Shown: positions 9,204 through 17,519, counted from the first letter of the stretch. The stretch: 64,000 bases of DNA from JBEICQ01 sp046297395 (GCA_046297395.1 JBKCNM010000095.1:7851-71850), one strand, 5' to 3'. Made by a program: numbers and translations. The notes: a model not told the origin generated them from the letters alone.

Positions 9204-9560
9204 AATCTCAACCCCTGCATCTTTGGGTAATCGTGCCACCTGAACAGTTTCTCTTGCGGGAAACTGACCATCGAAAAATGAACCATATACCCGGTTCACA
9301 ACTTCAAAATCATTTAAGTCGCGTAAAAAAATGCTGACTTTAATCACTTTTGAAAAATCTGTTCCCGCCGCTTTGAGCACAGCTTCGAGGTTTGACATGA
9401 CCTGTTTGGTTTCGGAGGTGATATCCTGGTTAATCATGCTTCCGCTCTCAGGATGGAGGGCAATTTGTCCGGATGTAAAAAGCATGTTACCTGCTTTTAC
9501 TGCCTGGCTATAGGGCCCAATGGCAGCAGGGGCGCTATTGGTATGTACGATGGTTTTCAT
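9183..9560 (-). CDS. ridA: RidA family enamine/imine deaminase
   Basis: Small cytosolic trimeric enzyme (125 residues from the ATG at 9560) that hydrolyses reactive 2-aminoacrylate and related enamines released by PLP enzymes. Seen: the N-terminal SAPAAIGPYSQAVKAGNMLFTSGQI and the C-terminal segment FPARETVQVARLPKDAGVEISMIA, which carries the conserved Arg (about residue 102) and terminal Glu of active RidA proteins. The longer frame back to 9656 adds 32 residues with no family similarity, so I chose 9560. A near-match promoter (CAATTTTG) sits just upstream. The 3' end runs 21 bases into the MATE gene on the opposite strand. Confidence 0.95.
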   Translation of the reverse strand: MKTIVHTNSAPAAIGPYSQAVKAGNMLFTSGQIALHPESGSMINQDITSETKQVMSNLEAVLKAAGTDFSKVIKVSIFLRDLNDFEVVNRVYGSFFDGQFPARETVQVARLPKDAGVEISMIALV

Positions 9561-10123
9561 GTTCTGCAAAATTGTAAAAAATAGGCATACTATATCATAT
9601 GCGCATTGATGGCTGTTTGTACGAACGATATTGCCCTCGGTAAAGCAATGATGCATACATGCAGATACGGGAGGCGTTACACGATCTTACTTTTAAGCAT
9701 AAAGCATTGGGTTTTAGAGTTGTTTTGCGCCTTATGAGTGTGATAAATATGGATACCTATTTGAATCGGATAAGTGTCCTTACTTTCGCCTTAACGAGTT
9801 TTTCATATTTGATTTAAATAATCCCAAAAAACAAATCTATTTCTGTAAAATAATATTCTATCCTATAATTTTTTACCGCTACCGTTTTTGGGATGGTCTA
9901 GTAAATAATCCCAAAGTGCGGAATTTTCAAACTTGCTTGGCCACTCTCCATCTTTTTATTCCGGTTTTATTATTCAGTACAAATTTGTTCAGCTGCTTTA
10001 CCAACCTGCCTTTATTGGATTATTTTCCGGGTTCATTGACTTTGAACATAATTGATTGATGGAGGCGAATAAAAAAATGGAGTAAGAGCAACATGGTGAT
10101 GTATCAGGCTAGGTATTTTTAAT
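9561..10123. other. AT-rich intergenic stretch without a recognisable gene
   Basis: About 560 bases between the ridA start and the promoter of the haem c lipoprotein gene. No ORF of family-like composition is visible. It contains the ATCCCAAA repeat group listed separately (9815-9915). Since ridA is transcribed leftward and the next gene rightward, both promoters must lie here. Confidence 0.6.
9815..9915. repeat. Direct repeat of TAAATAATCCCAAA with an intervening inverted copy
   Basis: The 14-mer TAAATAATCCCAAA occurs at 9815-9828 and again at 9902-9915. Between them TTTTTGGGAT (9885-9894) is the exact reverse complement of ATCCCAAAAA at 9821-9830, and its TTTGGGAT part can also pair with ATCCCAAA at 9908-9915. 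The inverted copy can therefore form either a long-range (54-base loop) or a short-range (13-base loop) stem. Function is unknown. Confidence 0.6.
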
Positions 10124-10131
10124 TACATTTG
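10124..10131 (+). promoter_or_regulatory. Bacteroidota -7 box TACATTTG upstream of the haem c lipoprotein gene
   Basis: Exact match to TAnnTTTG, 23 bases before the ATG at 10155. It would drive the haem c lipoprotein gene and the following ASPIC/UnbV gene. No clear -33 TTTG was found at standard spacing. Confidence 0.5.
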
Positions 10132-10154
10132 GGTTATCAAGTTATGCTTATTCC

Positions 10155-11291
10155 ATGAATAAAACATCACTTTACTTTTTGTTCGGAGTTTCTTTTTTGT
10201 GCGTTATTTGGTTTGCATGCAAAAAACAACCTTCGGTTCCGTCACCCATTCTCTCTCCTTCAGGTGACACTATTACTGTGCCGTTGCCCAGTCCGAATCC
10301 CCTGCCTGATGGAGTAAATGTTGATCTAACCAAAGTACCTTATCCAAAGCTTTCTGAATACCGATTTTTTACAGGTGCACTCAAAGACCAACAGCCGGCA
10401 ACCTCAGTTATTCCCTATCAACCTGCTTCCTCATTGTTCACAGATTATGCCCTAAAAAAAAGGTTTGTTTGGTTGCCATTTCGTGCAAAAGCTCAGTTCG
10501 TAGCAGTGAATAAACCCTTAGAATTGCCTACAGGCTCGGTGCTTATTAAAACATTTTATTATGACCATGTGCAACCCTTAAACAATACAAGAGTGATTGA
10601 AACCCGATTGATGATTAAAAAATCCGGGGGCTGGATTTTTGCGGAATATGTATGGAATGATGAGCAAACGGAAGCGTATTTGCAGATGAGCGGTTCATAC
10701 ACACCGATTTCATGGTTACAGAACAATACACCCAAGAATACCACCTACCGCATTCCCTCCGAAACCGAGTGCTTTACCTGCCATAAATTCAACAATGAAC
10801 CGGTGCCTATAGGTATCAAACCACAAAACCTCAATACGCTTTATAATTACGGTACCCAAAATACAAATCAGCTTCAATATTGGATAGAAAAGCGTATACT
10901 AGGCAATAACATTCCTTCAGGGTTTGAATCTACGGTAGATTACAATGATCTTTCTCAACCTCTCAAAACTAGATTGAGGTCTTATCTTGACATCAATTGC
11001 GGGCATTGTCATCAGGAGAACAGTCATTGTGATTACCGGCCCTTGCGTCTGGCTTTTTCTGAAACAAGCCTTTCTGCAAACATGGGTGTTTGTATAACTC
11101 CTGATGAGAACATCAATGCATCCCTCCTAAAAATCATTGTGCCGGGAAATTTCACCAAATCAGTGATGCATTTCCGCCTCAATTCCACCGATGAAAGTAC
11201 GCGCATGCCTTTGCTTGGCAGAACAATTGTGCATGAAGAAGGCTTGCAACTGCTTAAGGACTACATCATGTCTATCACAAATTGCGATTAA
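10155..11291 (+). CDS. Lipoprotein with two c-type haem motifs (SO2930/HNE_0200-like family)
   Basis: Exported lipoprotein of 378 residues. A hydrophobic signal segment (about residues 5-21) ends at Cys22 in WFACKK, then comes a Pro/Ser-rich linker. Two CxxCH haem c sites are visible: CFTCH near residue 211 and CGHCH near residue 287. The order (N-terminal domain with a WLPF segment, then ETECFTCHKF, then DINCGHCH) resembles the conserved diheme family named after SO2930/HNE_0200, whose function is not established to my knowledge. By inference it carries electrons on the periplasmic or outer face of an envelope membrane. The next gene follows after 24 bases and encodes a secreted ASPIC/UnbV protein, so the pair is probably one operon. 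Confidence 0.75.
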   Translation: MNKTSLYFLFGVSFLCVIWFACKKQPSVPSPILSPSGDTITVPLPSPNPLPDGVNVDLTKVPYPKLSEYRFFTGALKDQQPATSVIPYQPASSLFTDYALKKRFVWLPFRAKAQFVAVNKPLELPTGSVLIKTFYYDHVQPLNNTRVIETRLMIKKSGGWIFAEYVWNDEQTEAYLQMSGSYTPISWLQNNTPKNTTYRIPSETECFTCHKFNNEPVPIGIKPQNLNTLYNYGTQNTNQLQYWIEKRILGNNIPSGFESTVDYNDLSQPLKTRLRSYLDINCGHCHQENSHCDYRPLRLAFSETSLSANMGVCITPDENINASLLKIIVPGNFTKSVMHFRLNSTDESTRMPLLGRTIVHEEGLQLLKDYIMSITNCD

Positions 11292-11315
11292 ATCAATTCA
11301 CTCAATACAAAAAAA

Positions 11316-13604
11316 ATGAAAAAGAAAATGTTTTTGATGGTTCTGTTTTTGATGAGTGCCCACATGGGATTCTCTCAGACCACCTGTAATTCTGCACAGA
11401 ATGTTGGAGCGGGCTCGCATACCATTTCAATTATCAATGGAATAGAGGTACCTGCATCCATTTGCGCAGATGGTGGAGCGGGTGCCACTGCTGCCAATTG
11501 GTACAAGTATGTTCCCACTCAAGATTACGAGGTAACAGTAACCACAAATTTGCCCATCAACACTCCTGTAGATAATAGGGTGCATATATATATCGGTGAC
11601 TGCAGTAATTATTCCTGTTTGGCAGGCAATGACGACAGCAACGGTACATCGTTTTGTGAAGTAACCTTTAATGTTACTGCCAATAACAATTACTATATTG
11701 TATTTGACAATCGTTGGAGTAATGCGGGATTTGTTTTTCAACTCACAGAAAATGTAATAACCGGTCCCGACCCCAATTTGGTGCAGTTTCTGCCCCAAAA
11801 TATAACTACCATCAGTGGTTCATATAAAAATGCGATGGTTGATATGAATGGAGATTATCTCGATGATATTGTTTCTGTTTCCTCGGATAACATACAGATT
11901 CATTTTCAAGATACCGGAGGATTATTTTCAGTTCAAAATTTTCCAACTACCAATGCAACCTTTCAACCTTCATGGAGCATTGCAATGGGCGATATCAATG
12001 AGGACGGATACAACGATTTACTTTATGGTGGAGGCAATGGGGTTACATTTATGAAATCGAACGGACTGGGCACGGGGTATATCCAGTCTTCCGGCAATCA
12101 ATATGTTTTTTCTCAGCGCAGTAATTTTGTAGACATAAACAACGACGGCCATCTTGATGCCTTTGTTTGTCATGATGTGGCGCCAAATGTCTACTACCTG
12201 AATGACGGAAACGGCAACCTCACTTTTTACCAAGGTGGGTTAGGCAATCATCCGAATGGAGGAAACTATGGATCCATCTGGGTAGATTACAACAATGACC
12301 TTCTTCCGGATTTGTTTATCGCCAAATGCAGGGGTGGAAATACCACTGCCAAAATAAATGAATTGCATCGCAATAATGGCGATGGCACATTCACAGATGT
12401 ATCTACCCAATCAAACATGGCAGATCCTGTACAAACATGGTCATCGGCATGGAATGATTTCGACAATGATGGCTGGATGGATGCTGTGGTAGGAGCAAGC
12501 TCATCCGCCGATGGGATGCACAAATTTATGCACAACAACGGCAATGGAACTTTTAGTGATATTACTGCAGGCAGTGGCCTGGATACTTACACAGGCATGG
12601 CCATTGAATATATCTCACATGACTTCAACAACGATGGCTTTGCTGATGTGTTAACAAACGGCAATATGTTGTTAAATAACGGAGACAATACATTTAGCGT
12701 TTATTCCTTTCCAATGACCAACGGTCCTGTTGCCGACATCAATCATGATGGTTTTTTGGATGTGCAAAACGGCACTCAAATATTTTATAATAGTGGTAAT
12801 GCCAACAATTGGATAACCATCACACTAAAAGGAATCAACACAAATAGCAACGGCATTGGGGCAAGGGTAGAACTTTACGGCAACTGGGGTAAACAAATCA
12901 GAGATGTCCGATCCGGTATGGGATTTCGTCATATGGGAACGCTTAACACTCATTTTGGTACAGGAACAGCCACAACAATCGATTCCGTTTTGGTTCGTTG
13001 GCCTTCCGGGAATGTAGATATAATTTGTAATCCTGCCATCAATTCCATCCTGCACATCGAAGAGAATAGCGGGCCAACACCACTAACCGTATTTCAGGCG
13101 AGCAGCAGCAATCTTTTTGCAATGGATACGGTCGCTTTTGATGACAACTCAACAGTTTGTCCAAACTTTTGGATTTGGACAGTCGATCCTTCATCCGGTT
13201 GGAGCTTTGTAAATGGCTCGAATGCCAACTCTCAAAATCCGGAAATTCTTTTTGAACAGCCCGGAAGTTATTTTGTTACGCTTTGGTCAGGCAACAGCAA
13301 CGGCATGAGTAACAACCTGCAAACAGACACCATTACAGTTAATAGTCTTGTGGGGCTGAATACAATTTTATCGAAGCAGTTGAGGGTATACCCCAATCCG
13401 GCCAAAGATTTCTTGCAACTTCATAATTTGCCTCCTTCCATTGCTTCAGTTAAAATTACAAACATGTTAGGTGAACATGTAGAGGCAATTTATTCATCGG
13501 ATTCACATGTTTTGTCAACATCTTCTCTGAGTCCAGGAGTATACCTTGCAACCGTGGTGTTGCACAGTGGCGAGATTATGCAATCTCGTTTTGTTAAAGA
13601 ATAA
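11316..13604 (+). CDS. Secreted FG-GAP/VCBS repeat protein with ASPIC/UnbV domain and T9SS sorting domain
   Basis: Predicted surface or secreted protein, 762 residues. Seen in order: a signal peptide ending near residue 21 (MGFSQ), a Cys-containing beta domain like bacterial pre-peptidase domains (about 22-145), FG-GAP/VCBS repeats with Ca-binding patterns such as DMNGDYLDD, DINEDGYND, DINNDGHLD and DFNNDGFAD (about 170-490), an ASPIC/UnbV domain (NNWITITLKGINTNSNGIGAR…, about 495-585), a PKD-like stretch and a C-terminal type A sorting domain (LRVYPNPAKDFLQL…, last ~75 residues). The repeats suggest a seven-bladed propeller. The cargo is exported by T9SS and cleaved or anchored. Its partner upstream is the haem c lipoprotein; the joint role is unknown. 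Confidence 0.88.
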   Translation: MKKKMFLMVLFLMSAHMGFSQTTCNSAQNVGAGSHTISIINGIEVPASICADGGAGATAANWYKYVPTQDYEVTVTTNLPINTPVDNRVHIYIGDCSNYSCLAGNDDSNGTSFCEVTFNVTANNNYYIVFDNRWSNAGFVFQLTENVITGPDPNLVQFLPQNITTISGSYKNAMVDMNGDYLDDIVSVSSDNIQIHFQDTGGLFSVQNFPTTNATFQPSWSIAMGDINEDGYNDLLYGGGNGVTFMKSNGLGTGYIQSSGNQYVFSQRSNFVDINNDGHLDAFVCHDVAPNVYYLNDGNGNLTFYQGGLGNHPNGGNYGSIWVDYNNDLLPDLFIAKCRGGNTTAKINELHRNNGDGTFTDVSTQSNMADPVQTWSSAWNDFDNDGWMDAVVGASSSADGMHKFMHNNGNGTFSDITAGSGLDTYTGMAIEYISHDFNNDGFADVLTNGNMLLNNGDNTFSVYSFPMTNGPVADINHDGFLDVQNGTQIFYNSGNANNWITITLKGINTNSNGIGARVELYGNWGKQIRDVRSGMGFRHMGTLNTHFGTGTATTIDSVLVRWPSGNVDIICNPAINSILHIEENSGPTPLTVFQASSSNLFAMDTVAFDDNSTVCPNFWIWTVDPSSGWSFVNGSNANSQNPEILFEQPGSYFVTLWSGNSNGMSNNLQTDTITVNSLVGLNTILSKQLRVYPNPAKDFLQLHNLPPSIASVKITNMLGEHVEAIYSSDSHVLSTSSLSPGVYLATVVLHSGEIMQSRFVKE

Positions 13605-13937
13605 ACCATCTTCATCATAATTATGACTTTCCTTTTTCACCGAAGGTTCTTTAGATAATAATTGGTGTTAAGTTGAAGGAAATTTCAGCAGTTCTGCCGT
13701 TTCGCCGGGGTCGAGAACCGATAAACGCCTTATTTGCTGAATAGGAGAAATATCAATATGAACACAGGACTTTCAGTCATAGGAACACTTGCGCTTTATT
13801 CCTATTTCAGGCAGGCTGGATTCTCATACCGGATTAGTTTGTAAAGCATAGGGGGCAATCCTACCTCAATGTTCTGTGTATTCTCAGTTTAGAATTTCTT
13901 CGCCCATAAGCAGATTCGTTTTTTTCGTTGTCTTTTT
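13605..13937. other. Intergenic stretch, nothing recognised
   Basis: About 330 bases between the T9SS protein stop and the remnant 3' end of the SRPBCC gene. It separates convergent genes, so it should contain terminators, but I could not identify a convincing GC-rich hairpin followed by a T-run. Confidence 0.5.
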
Positions 13938-13994
13938 CTAACGAACTTTTCCGAATATCTCAGTAACTTTTTGTTCCCTGAAATCGAAGATTGT
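13938..13994 (-). pseudogene. Detached C-terminal end of the SRPBCC gene beyond an in-frame TAA
   Basis: After the TAA at 13995-13997 the same frame continues for 19 codons reading TIFDFREQKVTEIFGKVR-like sequence (by my codon-by-codon translation) and ends at a TAG (13938-13940). An IFDFR…K…IF helix is the normal C-terminus of this SRPBCC group after the FIEKQLK motif. This is therefore the lost tail of the upstream gene. Confidence 0.8.
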
Positions 13995-14405
13995 TTATAA
14001 TTGCTTTTCAATGAACAAAGCGTTGGCCATATCGCCCAAAAATCCCATGGGAGGAATGTAGTGCACCTCGTCTTCCATCATCACTCCACCATGTACCTCG
14101 CGAATCCGGTGCTGATGATGCCACATGCTGTAAGGACCCAGGCGCTGTTCGTCTACAAACATCTTATTTTCCTGCACATGTGTGATTTCTGTTACCCATG
14201 TCATACGCAGCAAGGGCAGGGGACTAACCCTATAAGTGATGATCATTCCGGGATACATTTTTTCTGATAGCTTTTCGGAGGTGACTTCAAATCGCATGTA
14301 TTCCGGGGTAATTTTACTAAGGTTCTTGGGGGATGAAATAAAATCCCATGTTTCCTCCATACCTGCAGGGATTACCTGCTCTCTGTATAATCTAAATACG
14401 CCCAT
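13995..14405 (-). CDS. SRPBCC (START-like) family protein, truncated by an in-frame stop
   Basis: Hydrophobic-ligand-binding fold protein, 136 residues as read. It begins FRLYREQVIPAGMEETWDFISSPKNLSKITP, the typical start of the SRPBCC cell-division-inhibitor-like group, and ends abruptly at FIEKQL. The stop is TAA where family members usually have Lys; the same frame then carries the missing C-terminal helix (see 13938-13994), so the ancestral product was about 155 residues. Loss of the long C-terminal helix that covers the cavity would probably impair ligand binding. It starts 2 bases after the SDR stop and is the second gene of that pair. Function in this group is not established. Confidence 0.85.
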   Translation of the reverse strand: MGVFRLYREQVIPAGMEETWDFISSPKNLSKITPEYMRFEVTSEKLSEKMYPGMIITYRVSPLPLLRMTWVTEITHVQENKMFVDEQRLGPYSMWHHQHRIREVHGGVMMEDEVHYIPPMGFLGDMANALFIEKQL

Positions 14406-14407
14406 AC

Positions 14408-15097
14408 TTATCTGATTGTACTGATGCCTCCATCCATTGTTACTATTTGTCCTGTCATAAATGACGATGCTGGGCTGAGCAAAAAGGAAACAGCAGCTGC
14501 CAACTCTTCAGGATGGCCATTTTTTTTGAGCGGATGCCTTGCCGCACTCGCTTCTTTTTTTTCCGGTGTCCCCAAAATTTTTGAGGCAAGGGGAGTGTCA
14601 GTAATTGATGGAGCAATGGCGTTTACTCTGATAGAGGGTGCAAATTCGGCTGCAAGTGCCCTGGTCATTCCTTCCACCGCACCCTTGGATGCCGATACCA
14701 ATGCATGAAAAGGAAATCCGGTTTGCACCGCCACAGTTGAGAAAAGAACCACCGATGCATCTCCACTTTTTTTGAGCGAAGGCAGTGCATGTTGAACCGC
14801 TTTGAGCGCACCAACTGCCTGCAGGCGATAATCTTCAATTAATTCCTGTTCAGTAATACGGGCAGCAGGTTTAAGCAGAATATTCCCTGGACAATACACA
14901 AGTCCGTGCAGGGTATCGGGAAGCCAACTCCAGTCTGCAGCCTCATCCAGCACATTCAATGGATGAAAAAAGAGATTGGTTTGATTTTGCCTTGGGTGTG
15001 AGTGGTAGGTAGCATACACCTGCGCTTCTTTAGAAAGGAGATCTGCAGTGGCTTGACCGATGCCGGAGGATCCTCCGATTACCAGAATATTTTTCAT
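14408..15097 (-). CDS. Short-chain dehydrogenase-like protein with altered catalytic Tyr
   Basis: Rossmann-fold SDR of 229 residues. The N-terminus has GGSSGIG (residues 8-14) for NAD(P) binding, and the conserved Ser is in VVLFSTVAV. The usual YxxxK is replaced: the sequence reads LVSASKGAVEG, so Val stands where the catalytic Tyr should be while Lys is kept. The C-terminal IAPSITDTPLA and MTGQIVTMDGGIS segments are normal. It may act on an unusual substrate, or be a non-catalytic binder. In Bacteroidota similar SDRs occur next to SRPBCC proteins, sometimes with photolyase genes; here only the pair remains. The downstream SRPBCC gene is truncated. Confidence 0.85.
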   Translation of the reverse strand: MKNILVIGGSSGIGQATADLLSKEAQVYATYHSHPRQNQTNLFFHPLNVLDEAADWSWLPDTLHGLVYCPGNILLKPAARITEQELIEDYRLQAVGALKAVQHALPSLKKSGDASVVLFSTVAVQTGFPFHALVSASKGAVEGMTRALAAEFAPSIRVNAIAPSITDTPLASKILGTPEKKEASAARHPLKKNGHPEELAAAVSFLLSPASSFMTGQIVTMDGGISTIR

Positions 15098-15138
15098 ACC
15101 ATCCTAACAAGCCGCATGCAATAAAGTTTGCACAGCCT

Positions 15139-15146
15139 TACATTTG
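15139..15146 (+). promoter_or_regulatory. -7 box TACATTTG upstream of tlyA
   Basis: Exact TAnnTTTG match 4 bases before the ATG at 15151. This implies a leaderless or nearly leaderless transcript for the tlyA-xerD-ATL group. Confidence 0.55.
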
Positions 15147-15150
15147 TTGC

Positions 15151-15921
15151 ATGATTTTTCCTTCGCGTTTGGACATTGTGTTGTCTGCTTTTCCGGGTGT
15201 TGAGACCCGTGCAAGGGCTGCTGCACTTATCCGTCAGGGAATGGTGAGTGTAAACGGGAAGGTAATCGCCAAAGCCTCCATGCCGGTTCATGAATACGAC
15301 CGGGTGGAACTTGCAGGCACACTTCCTTTTGTAGGCAGGGGGGGAGAGAAGTTGCTTAAGGCATTGCAACACTTTGCCTTGAAGGTGCAAGGGCAAACTT
15401 GGATTGATGCAGGTGCTTCTACAGGCGGATTTACTGATTGCCTTATTCAGCAAGGGGCTGCGGCAGTTTATGCCATAGATGTGGGAAGCCAACAGTTGCA
15501 TCATTCTCTGAAAAATCATCCCGCAGTTTTTTCCTTCGAAAACACCGATATCCGGTATTTTAACCATGCAAGGTTCCTTCCATCCGGTGCAGATGGCATC
15601 TGTGCCGACCTGTCTTTTATCAGTCTGAAGGGCGTTTTGCCATTTTTAATGCCCATGTTGCATGAGCGCGGACAGATGATTCTTTTGGTGAAACCCCAGT
15701 TTGAAACCCTGCCTGGACAAAAAAACCGCAGGGGCATAGTGGTTTCCGAGAAAGTGCGGAGTGCCGCTTTGTTGAGAGTATTGCAATCCATTGCTGACTG
15801 CGGCGGCAAGGTAGAAGACCTCATCACTACTGATGTGGCCAATACCCGAAAAAAAAATACAGAGTATCTTGTGTGGATTAAAAAGAAAGCCAATGTGGTT
15901 GTCGTGGATCAAGGGATTTGA
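15151..15921 (+). CDS. tlyA: TlyA family rRNA 2'-O-methyltransferase
   Basis: Predicted 2'-O-methyltransferase of rRNA (named haemolysin A in older annotation), 256 residues. An N-terminal S4 RNA-binding domain spans about residues 3-60 (RLDIVLSAFPGVETRARAAALIRQGMVSVNG). The SAM-binding motif DAGASTGGFTDC is at 86-97 and a KPQFE motif is near residue 187, as in TlyA/FtsJ-like enzymes. In characterised TlyA proteins the target is a cytidine in 16S and/or 23S rRNA, and loss gives capreomycin resistance; the target here is inferred. Its 3' end overlaps the xerD start by 29 bases, so the two are co-transcribed. Confidence 0.93.
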   Translation: MIFPSRLDIVLSAFPGVETRARAAALIRQGMVSVNGKVIAKASMPVHEYDRVELAGTLPFVGRGGEKLLKALQHFALKVQGQTWIDAGASTGGFTDCLIQQGAAAVYAIDVGSQQLHHSLKNHPAVFSFENTDIRYFNHARFLPSGADGICADLSFISLKGVLPFLMPMLHERGQMILLVKPQFETLPGQKNRRGIVVSEKVRSAALLRVLQSIADCGGKVEDLITTDVANTRKKNTEYLVWIKKKANVVVVDQGI

Positions 15922-16795
15922 AGCATTTTTGAAACTCGAGAAGGGGCTTTCGGCAAACTCGATTGAAGCCTATTTGCGGGATGTTGACAAGTTGAAGCAA
16001 TACCTTGAAATGCAGGGAAAAAAAATTGCTCCACCTGCGGTGAGCCGGCAAGATATTATTGCCTGCATACACTACCTGCATGGCTTAGGTATCTCTGAGC
16101 GCTCACAGGCCAGGTTTATCTCGGGGCTCAGGACTTTCTTTAAATTTCTATTGCTCGAAAATGCCATCGATACCAGTCCTGCCGAATTGATTGATTTGCC
16201 CAAGCTGCCCAGGAAATTGCCTGATGTACTCTCGGTAAATGATATTGAGCGCATCATTGCTTCTGTGGATTTGAGTGCGCCCGCAGGACAAAGAGACAAA
16301 ACCATGATAGAAGTGATGTATGGTTGTGGACTCAGGGTATCTGAACTGGTGCACCTGCGTATTTCAGATTTGCTTTGGGCCATGGAGTGTGTGCGCGTAA
16401 AAGGCAAGGGAAACAAAGAACGCCTGGTGCCATTGGGTGGAGAGGCCATGAGGCAGTTGAAGATTTACCTGGAGCATCAGCGAGCATCAGGTATGGTAGC
16501 CAAAGGACATGAAGATTTTGTTTTTCTCAACCAAAGGGGCAAGCACCTTACAAGGATTGCTGTATTCATGCTGGTAAAAAAGCAGGCATTGCTGGCCGGC
16601 ATTCGTAAGAAGATAAGTCCGCATACCTTCAGACATTCCTTTGCCACGCATTTGGTTGAAGGGGGTGCAGATCTAAGGGCAGTGCAGGAAATGCTTGGTC
16701 ATGAATCCATCCTTACAACCGAAATTTATACCCACCTTGACCAATCATTTCTTCGTGATACAATTATTCAGTTTCATCCAAGGGCACAAAAATGA
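15893..16795 (+). CDS. xerD: Tyrosine recombinase XerC/XerD
   Basis: Site-specific recombinase, 300 residues, that would resolve chromosome dimers at dif together with FtsK. The N-terminal SAM-like core-binding domain covers residues 1-90 (FLKLEKGLSANSIEAYLRDV). The catalytic set is complete: R148 (GCGLRVSEL), K172 (GKGNKER), H244 and R247 (HTFRH), H270 (LGHES) and Y279 (IYTHLD). I chose the ATG at 15893, inside the tlyA 3' end, because this gives the usual Xer N-terminus and length; the frame is open back to 15833. In Bacteroidota the assignment as XerC or XerD is not safe from sequence alone; the compact length and HTFRHSFATHL block favour XerD. Confidence 0.93.
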   Translation: MWLSWIKGFEAFLKLEKGLSANSIEAYLRDVDKLKQYLEMQGKKIAPPAVSRQDIIACIHYLHGLGISERSQARFISGLRTFFKFLLLENAIDTSPAELIDLPKLPRKLPDVLSVNDIERIIASVDLSAPAGQRDKTMIEVMYGCGLRVSELVHLRISDLLWAMECVRVKGKGNKERLVPLGGEAMRQLKIYLEHQRASGMVAKGHEDFVFLNQRGKHLTRIAVFMLVKKQALLAGIRKKISPHTFRHSFATHLVEGGADLRAVQEMLGHESILTTEIYTHLDQSFLRDTIIQFHPRAQK

Positions 16796-17142
16796 AATCC
16801 ACCGGGCTGCTTGAACAGGATTTTTTTGAATCGGTTTACCAGGTGGTTAGACTGATACCCAAGGGAAGGGTGAGCTCATACGGAGCCATTGCCAGATACC
16901 TCGGCGCAAGTCGCAGTTCAAGAATGGTGGGCTGGGCCATGAACAACAGCCACCGTGTTACGCCACCTGTTCCTGCACAGCGTGTGGTAAACCGAAACGG
17001 CATGCTCACGGGAAGGATGCATTTTTCTGATCCGGATGAAATGCAGCGTTTGCTCGAGGCAGAAGGTATTGAAGTAAAAAATCATACAGTCCTTCAATGG
17101 GAAAAACTATTTTGGGATCCCTCCAAAGAACTAGCATTATGA
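16792..17142 (+). CDS. Alkyltransferase-like protein (ATL), MGMT family without the acceptor Cys
   Basis: DNA-binding protein of 116 residues with the MGMT C-terminal fold (FFESVYQVVRLIPKGRVSSYGAIARYLG, helix-turn-helix region at about 12-40). The alkyl-acceptor motif PCHRV is replaced by PAQRV (residues 61-65, Ala62 in the Cys position), so it cannot accept alkyl groups. Known ATLs bind O6-alkylguanine and hand the lesion to nucleotide excision repair; most have Trp at this position, so Ala is a variant. The ATG overlaps the xerD stop by 4 bases (ATGA), and the next small gene overlaps in the same way. Confidence 0.88.
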   Translation: MKSTGLLEQDFFESVYQVVRLIPKGRVSSYGAIARYLGASRSSRMVGWAMNNSHRVTPPVPAQRVVNRNGMLTGRMHFSDPDEMQRLLEAEGIEVKNHTVLQWEKLFWDPSKELAL

Positions 17143-17399
17143 GTATCTTCCCACAATACCGCAGATACAGCCATGGCAAAACATGGTACAAGATTCATTC
17201 TCCTGATAAGTTTACCGAATTAACTGTGCTGGGATCGCGATACCTGATTCATGAAATTGAGGCGAAACAATACCCTGAAAAGTTACGCATTGCTGACATG
17301 CTGGATGGTCGTGACGGAACTTGGATAAGTGTTACTGAAGCTGATTATGATCATTTTCTGGCATCCTGCCGAAAGAATTTACAAAACGGCACATCATGA
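17139..17399 (+). CDS. Small conserved-looking protein of unknown function
   Basis: An 86-residue protein read from the ATG at 17139, which overlaps the ATL stop by 4 bases (ATGA), a sign of translational coupling. The longer frame from 17097 would lie inside the ATL gene and has no support. The product is soluble and charged with several aromatic residues (YRRYSHGKTWYKI…, WISVTEADYDHF). I do not recognise a family. The position as the fourth gene of the tlyA-xerD-ATL unit suggests co-expression but gives no function. Confidence 0.7.
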   Translation: MSIFPQYRRYSHGKTWYKIHSPDKFTELTVLGSRYLIHEIEAKQYPEKLRIADMLDGRDGTWISVTEADYDHFLASCRKNLQNGTS

Positions 17400-17506
17400 T
17401 GACTTGCTTACAGGCTATGCATGAATTTGTAAACATGCAGTTTGTAATCAAAATTACCATATGTCGAAGCCACAATACATATCAGTCTTTCCAATGCCAA
17501 TTTGTT

Positions 17507-17514
17507 TACCTTTG
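17507..17514 (+). promoter_or_regulatory. -7 box TACCTTTG upstream of the methyltransferase gene
   Basis: Exact TAnnTTTG match 5 bases before the ATG at 17520. It supports ATG 17520 over the TTG at 17502, which would lie upstream of the box. Confidence 0.5.
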
Positions 17515-17519
17515 AACAA

